Shown here: one piece after another, positions 17,408 to 24,530 of the stretch
How the letters are laid out: every line of letters starts with the position of its first letter
Numbering within the stretch: position 1 is the first letter of the stretch
Assembly (NCBI GenBank): GCA_017463125.1
Contig: JAFTPV010000014.1
Coordinates: 62,001 to 126,000, forward strand
Direction of reading: 5' to 3'
Source: Clostridia bacterium
GTDB lineage: Bacteria; Bacillota; Clostridia; Oscillospirales; CAG-272
Length of the DNA stretch: 64,000 bases
Made by a program: the position numbers and the translations under genes
Notes under the pieces: model-generated
Databases searched by the model: none
What the model was told of the DNA's origin: nothing
Seen by the model: only the letters and a program-made list of their open reading frames with translations

Positions 17408-18031
17408 TTATATAATTCCGCTTTGGAACGCCACAGCCTTGCCAAGTATTTTTATCTGATTAAGCTCGTCGTTCATATAGACGAGAGGCGCGTATCTCGG
17501 GTTTTCGGGAGAGAGGATAAGCTTTGACTCCTCGGGATAAAAATACACTCTCTTGAGCGTCGCCTCGTCGTTGATGATAACCGCCGCTATCTCCCCGTTA
17601 TCAACTGCGTTCTGTGAACGAATAAATACGATGTCACCGTCGTATATTCTTGCGCCCGTCATAGAGTCGCCGTGCGCCTTGAGGCAAAAGTCGGCGTCAA
17701 GTCCGGAATCCGCCGCCATAAAGCTGCCGTACTTTTCCTCTGCGTATATAGGCTCACCGCAGGCAATCTCGCCAAGCAGGGGGACCATTTTTGACGCTAC
17801 GGGCATAATGTTGTTAAACCGCTCGTAGAGCGTATTGTCCCAGCCCATAAGCTCCGAGGGCGTCGTTCCGAGCGCCTCTGCCAGAAGCACTATTTTTTCG
17901 GGCGGTATGTTGGTAATCGTGCCGTTCTCGTAGCGGTGGATAGTCTGTCTGCTGGTTCCGAGCCTTCTCGCAAGGTCCTCAAGCGTCATTTTTTTCTGCC
18001 TTCGTATTTCCTTTAGCTTAGATGAAATCAT
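17408..18031 (-). CDS. XRE-family repressor with S24 (LexA/CI-type) self-cleavage domain
   Basis: 207-residue DNA-binding repressor. An XRE helix-turn-helix occupies about residues 5-60 (LARRLGTSRQTIHRYENG). The C-terminal S24 peptidase fold has the catalytic serine at about 123 in GDSM and the lysine at about 160 in ATLKR. A likely self-cleavage bond is Cys91-Gly92 in EIACGEP, the residue pair used by UmuD. Such proteins are inactivated through RecA after DNA damage; here that is inferred from the family. It is divergent from 18265 across an operator array that includes its own promoter, so it is probably autoregulated. The ATG follows AAAGG. Prophage repressors and chromosomal stress repressors look alike at this level. 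Confidence 0.88.
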   Translation of the reverse strand: MISSKLKEIRRQKKMTLEDLARRLGTSRQTIHRYENGTITNIPPEKIVLLAEALGTTPSELMGWDNTLYERFNNIMPVASKMVPLLGEIACGEPIYAEEKYGSFMAADSGLDADFCLKAHGDSMTGARIYDGDIVFIRSQNAVDNGEIAAVIINDEATLKRVYFYPEESKLILSPENPRYAPLVYMNDELNQIKILGKAVAFQSGII

Positions 18032-18095
18032 TTGTTCACTACCTTTCTTATATATGTCACCTGTAAAGTGAAATTTTTGCCCTGTTTTTTCTTCA

Positions 18096-18124
18096 ATTAT
18101 AGCATGCCGTCACTTAAAATGCAA
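18096..18124 (-). promoter_or_regulatory. Promoter of the S24 repressor gene
   Basis: Minus strand TTGCAT-N17-TATAAT, about 65 bases ahead of the repressor start. It overlaps a weak operator match at 18110. Confidence 0.7.
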
Positions 18125-18154
18125 TAGTTTTTTGAAAAAAGTTTGAAAAATCAC

Positions 18155-18183
18155 TTGACAAGTGACGTTTCTTCTGCTATAAT
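18155..18183 (+). promoter_or_regulatory. Repressed rightward promoter ahead of the 18265 gene
   Basis: TTGACA (18155-18160) and TATAAT (18178-18183) with a 17-base spacer. The -35 is embedded in the perfect operator. Confidence 0.88.
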
Positions 18184-18264
18184 TGTCACGCAATGAGTTA
18201 CAAGAGAGCTTAAATAACTCGAAAAGTGACACGAATACAATAAGGAAAGGAGAAAAATATAGAG

Positions 18265-18573
18265 ATGCTTTTATCAGAGGACAGAGAGGCCTGCCTTCCG
18301 CCGCGCCTCTATCGCTCGCCCGCCGAGATACGCTGCGATATGCAGAAAATAACCGATAGGATAAGCGAGATACAGGAGTCCTTATCTGTCAGAAATATTC
18401 TTATGGAGCTTGTGAGCGAGTGGTGCGAGTATGAGCCTAGGCGGTGGGTGAGCGAGCTTTCTGCCGTTGTGGAGGACGCGGAGGAGGCGCTCTCGGAGCT
18501 CAGGAGGCTGAAGGCGGTGTTAGAGGATTTGAAATGCGAGCTGGAGCAGACAAGAGAAGCGATGGGAATATGA
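18265..18573 (+). CDS. Small helical protein under S24-repressor control
   Basis: 102 residues, unrecognised. The sequence is predicted almost wholly helical, with a coiled-coil-like second half (EDAEEALSELRRLKAVLED) and two cysteines. It follows the repressed promoter and a GGAAAGGAG ribosome site. It overlaps the next gene by four bases (ATGA), so they form a translationally coupled pair. It may be a phage-type regulatory or accessory protein. Confidence 0.6.
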   Translation: MLLSEDREACLPPRLYRSPAEIRCDMQKITDRISEIQESLSVRNILMELVSEWCEYEPRRWVSELSAVVEDAEEALSELRRLKAVLEDLKCELEQTREAMGI

Positions 18574-18875
18574 TAGAGCCGAGCCTTTATAGGCTTATTG
18601 AGGCTCTTTGTGCCGACTACGAGAGACGGGCGCGGCTGATACGTTCTCATATTTTACCCACCAGATGTGAAAACGAACTGAAATATTATAATTATAAAAT
18701 CTACGACGCGGTCTGTGAGATAGTGGATGAGGGGATGGCGGAGGATATGATTGAGGATATCGGCTCCGGGGTCGGTTATGCAAAAACAAATATGGATTAC
18801 GTCAGTGAGAGCACCTACAAGCGCTATAAGCATAATACCATATATAATATTGCAATGAAGCTCCACCTCTTATAA
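18570..18875 (+). CDS. Small protein with sigma-region-4-like C terminus
   Basis: 101 residues starting at the ATG that overlaps the previous stop. The C-terminal part (YVSESTYKRYKHNTIYNIAM) resembles the helix-turn-helix end of ArpU/RinA-type phage activators, where a serine-rich turn is followed by a Tyr/Arg-rich recognition helix. The N-terminal half is charged and helical. The likeness is weak and by eye. Together with the S24 repressor it suggests a small phage-derived regulatory cassette. No terminator separates it from spoIIAA 90 bases downstream. Confidence 0.55.
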   Translation: MIEPSLYRLIEALCADYERRARLIRSHILPTRCENELKYYNYKIYDAVCEIVDEGMAEDMIEDIGSGVGYAKTNMDYVSESTYKRYKHNTIYNIAMKLHLL

Positions 18876-18964
18876 AAAATATTTTCGTCTTTCGCGAGGT
18901 GCGACAATATTCGTCCCCTCTTTATGCTAGAATAGCCATATATAAACGTGAAAGGAATTTCAAA

Positions 18965-19285
18965 ATGCAAGAGGACGTAATATTTCGAGGAGGAGACCGC
19001 ACTCTCACGGCAGAAATATGCTGTGAGATAGACCACCACACAGCCCGCCGTATGCGCGAGCTGATTGACAGAGAGCTTTTTCTTAAAAAGCCCGAGATAC
19101 TGACGCTGGACTTTTCATCAGTCAGCTTTATGGATAGCTCGGGAATGGGGCTTGTTCTCGGCAGATGCTCGCTGGCAGAGCAGATAGGCTGCTCGGTTCG
19201 CCTCGTAGGCTTATCGGACAGACTTATGAAGCTGGTAAGGCTCTGCGGAGTAGAGAAGGTGAAGAATCTCACTGTTATTAAGTAA
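18965..19285 (+). CDS. spoIIAA: Anti-sigma-F factor antagonist SpoIIAA
   Basis: STAS-domain protein that, when dephosphorylated, binds SpoIIAB and frees sigma-F in the forespore. 106 residues. The phosphorylated serine is Ser58 in FMDSSGMG, the same number as in Bacillus subtilis. The start at 18965 follows GAAAGGA; a GTG at 18899 would add 22 unrelated residues. First gene of the classic three-gene operon. Confidence 0.93.
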   Translation: MQEDVIFRGGDRTLTAEICCEIDHHTARRMRELIDRELFLKKPEILTLDFSSVSFMDSSGMGLVLGRCSLAEQIGCSVRLVGLSDRLMKLVRLCGVEKVKNLTVIK

Positions 19286-19316
19286 ATAAATAATTAAGGA
19301 AGGAATTCTCCTAAAA

Positions 19317-19760
19317 ATGAAAAAAATTATAAATGAAATGAAGCTGCGCCTGCCCGCAAGGAGCGTCAACGAGGCTGTGGCGCGCTCTGTAATTTCCTCA
19401 TTTTGTGCAGAGCTTGCACCGAGCGTTGAGGAGCTTGGCGACCTCAGATGCGCCGTCAGCGAGGCAGTAACCAACTGTATAGTCCACGCCTATCGCGGCA
19501 GAGGGGACGATGAGCGCTGTTATATTTACATATCTGCAAGACTCTATGATACCAGAGAAATTACCGTTGAAATATCAGACAACGGCTGTGGTATTGAGAA
19601 CGTTGAGCTGGCAAGGGCCCCCAGCTTTACCACAGGAGAGTCGGGCGAGAGATGTGGAATGGGTTTTCTCGTTATGGAGAGCTTTACCGACTCCCTGTGC
19701 GTCAAGTCGCGTGTGGGTAAGGGTACAAGCGTCCTAATGCGGAAAAAATTAAAGCCCTGA
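19317..19760 (+). CDS. spoIIAB: Anti-sigma-F factor and serine kinase SpoIIAB
   Basis: GHKL-type kinase that holds sigma-F inactive and phosphorylates SpoIIAA. 147 residues. The N-box is SEAVTNCIVHAY (Glu49, Asn53), the ADP-binding aspartate is in SDNGCGI (about 88), and CGMGF forms the G2 lid. A ribosome site AAGGAAGGA lies about 12 bases upstream. It sits 31 bases after spoIIAA. Confidence 0.95.
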   Translation: MKKIINEMKLRLPARSVNEAVARSVISSFCAELAPSVEELGDLRCAVSEAVTNCIVHAYRGRGDDERCYIYISARLYDTREITVEISDNGCGIENVELARAPSFTTGESGERCGMGFLVMESFTDSLCVKSRVGKGTSVLMRKKLKP

Positions 19761-19774
19761 CCGAAAGCTTTGAA

Positions 19775-20509
19775 ATGATAGAATCCGAAAAGAAACGTCC
19801 CTATGACGAAAATCTTGACCTTTTGCGCGCTTACAGGGAGGGGCATAGGCAGGCGGGCGAGCGGCTCGCGGAGCTTAATATGCCTCTCGTTTACAGTATA
19901 GCGTCAAGGTTTTCCGGCAGGGGCGCCGATATGAGCGACCTTATCGAGTGTGGCAGCATCGGACTTGTAAAGGCGATGAGAACCTTTGACTTTTCTCACG
20001 GCTGCGCATTTTCAACCTACGCCGTACCTCTGATCTTCGGGGAGATGCGCAGATTTTTGCGTGACGACGGCATAATCAAGGTGTCGAGGGAAGAAAGACG
20101 CCTTGCAGGCCTTCTTTCAGCCGAAAGGGAACGCAGACTCGCGGCAGGTGAGGAGGCTGACATCGCCTCTGTTGCAAGGGCTGTCGGTATATCACCGCAG
20201 GACGCCGCCTCCGCGATATTTTCTTCCGTTCCGCCCCGCTCTCTCGACGAGCAGGCGTATGATGATGACGACACCACAACCCTTGGAAGTATAATATGCG
20301 ACGAGGAGGAGAGCGAGCGCACCTTTGATAAATTTGCCCTGCGCCAAGCTATAGATAAGCTGGAGGGCGAGCAGAAAAAGCTGATAATACTTCGTTATTT
20401 CCGCGATATGTCGCAGACCGAGGTGGCAAAAATTATGGGCGTCACGCAGGTCAAAATTTCCAGAGAAGAAAAGAAGATAATCTCGCGCCTGCGCCAGCTT
20501 ATGAGCTAA
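19775..20509 (+). CDS. sigF: RNA polymerase sporulation sigma factor F
   Basis: Forespore-specific sigma factor, 244 residues. Region 2 contains DLIECGSIGLVKAMRTFDFSHG and the FSTYAVPLIFGEMRRFLRDD block. Region 4 ends with MSQTEVAKIMGVTQVKISRE. It starts 14 bases after spoIIAB. With spoIIAA and spoIIAB it shows the organism has the sporulation programme. No sigma-H or sigma-F promoter could be placed with confidence ahead of spoIIAA. Confidence 0.96.
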   Translation: MIESEKKRPYDENLDLLRAYREGHRQAGERLAELNMPLVYSIASRFSGRGADMSDLIECGSIGLVKAMRTFDFSHGCAFSTYAVPLIFGEMRRFLRDDGIIKVSREERRLAGLLSAERERRLAAGEEADIASVARAVGISPQDAASAIFSSVPPRSLDEQAYDDDDTTTLGSIICDEEESERTFDKFALRQAIDKLEGEQKKLIILRYFRDMSQTEVAKIMGVTQVKISREEKKIISRLRQLMS

Positions 20510-20553
20510 ATAAAAAGCAAATGTTAACAATTTGTGAAAAAATAGGAAAACTA

Positions 20554-20623
20554 TTGATTTTTCCTCAAGGTTAGTATAGAATATATGCTGTAAGCATTAG
20601 CACTCTTATCAAATGAGTGCTAA
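20554..20623 (+). promoter_or_regulatory. groESL promoter with CIRCE operator
   Basis: TTGATT (20554-20559) and TAGAAT (20577-20582) with a 17-base spacer. The operator follows at 20597-20623: TTAGCACTC, nine bases, GAGTGCTAA, a perfect CIRCE element, the binding site of HrcA. Heat-shock control of groESL follows from this. Confidence 0.95.
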
Positions 20624-20647
20624 CCAAGTGAACAAAGGAGAAAAATA

Positions 20648-20932
20648 ATGAAACTTAAACCCTTACTTGACAAAGTAGTACTTAAGCAAGTAGAAGCTGT
20701 TGAAACAACAAAGGCAGGCATAATCCTTCCCGGCTCCGCCCAGGAGAAGCCCGAGATGTCCGAGATCGTTGCGGTAGGCCCCGGCGGTATCGTTGACGGT
20801 AAGGAGGTTGTAATGACCCTGAACGTTGGCGACAAGGTAATCACCGGCAAGTACACAGGCACCACCGTAAAGCTCGACGGAGTTGAATATACTATTGTAT
20901 CGCAGTCCGACATATTAGCAGTGGTAGAATAA
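20648..20932 (+). CDS. groES: Co-chaperonin GroES
   Basis: 94-residue lid of the GroEL folding chamber. Family marks are LKPLLDKVVLK, TKAGIILPGSAQEKPE, the mobile loop, and GDKVITGKYTGT. The ATG follows AAAGGAG. CIRCE sits 25 bases upstream. The gap to groEL holds a small TGCGAA/TTCGCA stem. Confidence 0.97.
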   Translation: MKLKPLLDKVVLKQVEAVETTKAGIILPGSAQEKPEMSEIVAVGPGGIVDGKEVVMTLNVGDKVITGKYTGTTVKLDGVEYTIVSQSDILAVVE

Positions 20933-20962
20933 TTTTTGCGCTTCATCAAAAAATGCGAATAA

Positions 20963-22642
<1,680 letters not shown>

Positions 22643-22670
22643 TTTTTAGAGCTCGTATATTTTGTGAAGA

Positions 22671-22715
22671 CCGGGGAAGGCATACCCGAAACGTAGTATG
22701 CTTTCCTCGGCTTTT
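22671..22715 (+). terminator. Terminator of groESL
   Basis: A 15-base stem, CCGGGGAAGGCATAC (22671-22685) with GTATGCTTTCCTCGG (22696-22710), including G-T pairs, then CTTTT. Confidence 0.85.
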
Positions 22716-23045
22716 CATATTTCATTCCCCTACCGCCGTTTTCCGACCTCGACATATTTTTATATGCCTATCGATCGGAAGAACGACTGTCCTTCATCAA
22801 AATCTACCGGGCCTTAATGAATTTATTTCTATAAAACGCTAAAGGACAAATCATTGATATATTTTTAAGAATGATGATAATTTGAAGTAAATATTTAAAT
22901 TGCGGTTAGATGATTAACACTATGACAATTTTCTGAACGAGTTTTTAACTTTAACATCTTTCAAAATATTTCTTTGATTTTTTGGCAAACTATAACTGTC
23001 TCGCATAAAATTATATTAGAAACATACATTTTTTATAAAAAACGG
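22716..23045. other. AT-rich intergenic region, nothing recognised
   Basis: About 330 bases that become markedly AT-rich compared with the groEL side. No ORF with a ribosome site, no repeat pair and no tRNA were seen. The composition change marks the left edge of the AT-rich gene pair that follows. Confidence 0.4.
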
Positions 23046-23074
23046 TTGACAAACGGCTAAAAACATGGTAAAAT
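23046..23074 (+). promoter_or_regulatory. Sigma-A promoter of the AT-rich gene pair
   Basis: TTGACA-N17-TAAAAT, about 60 bases ahead of the first gene. Confidence 0.85.
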
Positions 23075-23132
23075 ATATTATGTGTTATTGTATACAGCTC
23101 TTTTGTCCTGTTTTAAAATTAGAAAGGAAAAG

Positions 23133-23324
23133 ATGTTTATGGCTGAAAAAAAAATTATAGAACAAGCATATCCATCGCTTAACATTACTCAGAAAACAAT
23201 TGACGGGATTTTGAAAAGACCTAGTTTTTTTAGAGGTCACGTACGTACTTCAATTGGCAGAATATATACAACGAGCGAGTTTAAGAAAAGAAGCGATGAT
23301 GTGCTTGGAAAGAGTATGCCTTAA
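23133..23324 (+). CDS. Small basic protein, first of an AT-rich pair
   Basis: 63 residues, unrecognised. It is basic and has a compact C-terminal motif (FFRGHVRTSIGRIYTTSEFK, then KRSDDVLGKSMP). AAAGGAAAAG precedes ATGs at 23133 and 23139; either could be used. It is separated by five bases from the next gene, so the two share one mRNA. Codon use is AT-rich, unlike groEL and the helicase gene on either side, which suggests acquisition by transfer. An accessory or defence role is possible but only by position. Confidence 0.6.
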   Translation: MFMAEKKIIEQAYPSLNITQKTIDGILKRPSFFRGHVRTSIGRIYTTSEFKKRSDDVLGKSMP

Positions 23325-23329
23325 TCGAT

Positions 23330-24007
23330 ATGTTAAATAAATACGACCAAGAAATTGAATTGTTGCTAAAATGGTATGAAAGAGCAAAAGAAGTAACAAT
23401 AAAAGCCGAATCTTTAGACACATTTAACAAAGGGTATATACAGCCATTGCACGAGCAAAGATATTCGTTTGACCATTTTCTGAGAGCTGTTAATTATGAA
23501 AAGAATTCTAATGGAAAGACTGATGATGACAAAAATGTAATTAAAGCAATTGATTCAGCAATTGGTCATTTACAACGAGCTTATAGTGACTCTATTGAAT
23601 GGATATTGGTTTCTGTAAAAGACGAATATGATAAGATTTTAGCGCAGTATACTAACGATCAGATTAAAGATGCTTTTTCTGAATATTACAGTGAAATTAG
23701 ACCATCTATGGAAGATATCACTGAAATTGTGAATGAATATAAAATTAACAAAAGTATAGAGGAAGTTGTTGATTCTGATATTATATCTGCTGAAGAATTG
23801 CAAAAACTGAAGAAAACAACAGACCAATTTTTGTCAATAGATGTTGTAAATAAGTTGGAAAGTTATTTGAAAATTCTACATAAAAAAGAAGCTTCTCTTA
23901 TTGAAACAAAAAAACGCGATAAAAAAGAGTCCCGGAAAGAAAAAATTCTTATACCAATACTCACAGCAATTGTTTCAGGCGTTATTGTAGCATTAATTGT
24001 TGCATAA
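23330..24007 (+). CDS. Coiled-coil protein with C-terminal membrane anchor
   Basis: 225 residues, unrecognised. It is hydrophilic and helical for about 200 residues, with coiled-coil-like stretches, then a basic patch (KKRDKKESRKEK) and a single hydrophobic tail (ILIPILTAIVSGVIVALIVA). This is the layout of a tail-anchored protein with its bulk in the cytoplasm. It follows the 63-residue gene by five bases and is closed by a strong terminator. AT-rich, probably horizontally acquired. A small gene plus membrane-tethered effector is a plan seen in some defence and toxin systems, but I see no catalytic motif. Confidence 0.65.
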   Translation: MLNKYDQEIELLLKWYERAKEVTIKAESLDTFNKGYIQPLHEQRYSFDHFLRAVNYEKNSNGKTDDDKNVIKAIDSAIGHLQRAYSDSIEWILVSVKDEYDKILAQYTNDQIKDAFSEYYSEIRPSMEDITEIVNEYKINKSIEEVVDSDIISAEELQKLKKTTDQFLSIDVVNKLESYLKILHKKEASLIETKKRDKKESRKEKILIPILTAIVSGVIVALIVA

Positions 24008-24020
24008 TGCTTAAAGTGAA

Positions 24021-24056
24021 AGGCCTCCTGCTTTGAATAGCAGGGGGCTTTTTGTT
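24021..24056 (+). terminator. Terminator of the AT-rich pair
   Basis: A 12-bp stem, AGGCCTCCTGCT (24021-24032) with AGCAGGGGGCTT (24039-24050), including G-T pairs, followed by TTTGTTTT. Confidence 0.9.
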
Positions 24057-24114
24057 TTCTCGGTCACAAGTTTTTAAATCTTTTTAACGAAATCATATAC
24101 ATTCAAATTTAGAT

Positions 24115-24333
24115 TTACTTGTATGGCTTTAATGTATCTGATATACCCGAAAGGTAATCAAGGCTTACGTTATAATATTGTGCCAAAATTATGGCGCGCT
24201 CTAGAGGAAGCGCTCTTTTTTCATTTTCGTACTGAGCATAATAAGATTGTGAGGTGCCGATGATTTTAGCTATTTCCGCTTGACTTTTATCTCTATCTTC
24301 TCTTAAATTTTTTAATCTTTGGCCGATTTTCAT
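24115..24333 (-). CDS. Small XRE-family regulator
   Basis: 72 residues, consisting of little more than one HTH_3 domain (RLKNLREDRDKSQAEIAKII, SQSYYAQYENEKRALP, LDYLSG). It follows AAGGAG. Its own promoter carries an extended -10 (TGATATAAT at 24379-24387 on the minus strand) overlapped by an operator, so it is probably autoregulated. It is divergent from a promoter with no ORF behind it. The GISDTLKPYK end is typical of small phage-type and toxin-antitoxin-type XRE proteins. Confidence 0.85.
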   Translation of the reverse strand: MKIGQRLKNLREDRDKSQAEIAKIIGTSQSYYAQYENEKRALPLERAIILAQYYNVSLDYLSGISDTLKPYK

Positions 24334-24381
24334 AAAAATCTCCTTGTGAATACAGATGACTTTTTGTGCAATACGTAGATT

Positions 24382-24461
24382 ATATCATAAATGAACTGAA
24401 AATACTTGATTTTAGTTCACAATTGGACTATAATATTTTTATAACAGTTCATTTATGAACT
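24382..24461. promoter_or_regulatory. Three operators and divergent promoters of the 24115 regulator
   Basis: Sites with the plan AGTTCA-N4-TGAACT lie at 24446-24461 (perfect, AGTTCATTTATGAACT), 24414-24429 (AGTTCACAATTGGACT) and 24382-24397 on the minus strand (AGTTCATTTATGATAT). The leftmost covers the regulator's own -10. The middle one lies in the spacer of a rightward promoter TTGATT (24406-24411)-N17-TATAAT (24429-24434). The rightmost is just past its start point. This is the layout of a lambda-like three-site switch. Confidence 0.8.
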
Positions 24462-24530
24462 AAAAGCGCACTCCTTCATTGTTGTCACACAATAAAAGCA
24501 GCACCCGAAAAATCGGGTGCTGTGATTTTT
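24441..24530 (+). ncRNA. Candidate short non-coding transcript from the divergent promoter
   Basis: The rightward promoter at 24406-24434 would start near 24441. The first intrinsic terminator is at 24499-24530, giving an RNA of about 90 bases. The only ATG in it opens a two-codon frame (ATG AAC TAA), and no ribosome site precedes a longer frame. Either it makes a small RNA or the gene it once served is gone. The call rests on promoter and terminator only. Confidence 0.4.
24499..24530. terminator. Bidirectional terminator at the 3' end of the helicase gene
   Basis: CAGCACCCGA (24499-24508) pairs with TCGGGTGCTG (24513-24522) around AAAA, followed on the plus strand by TGATTTTTT. It serves the candidate RNA on the plus strand and possibly the helicase gene on the minus strand. 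Confidence 0.85.

Larger units (their letters stand above)
18057..18229. promoter_or_regulatory. Operator array for the S24 repressor
   Basis: Sites of the form TCACTTG-N-CAAGTGA occur at 18151-18165 (perfect, TCACTTGACAAGTGA), 18057-18071 (TCACCTGTAAAGTGA) and 18215-18229 (TAACTCGAAAAGTGA). Weaker matches are at 18186-18200 and 18110-18124. The perfect site covers the -35 of the rightward promoter. The site at 18057 lies between the repressor promoter and its gene. Confidence 0.8.
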
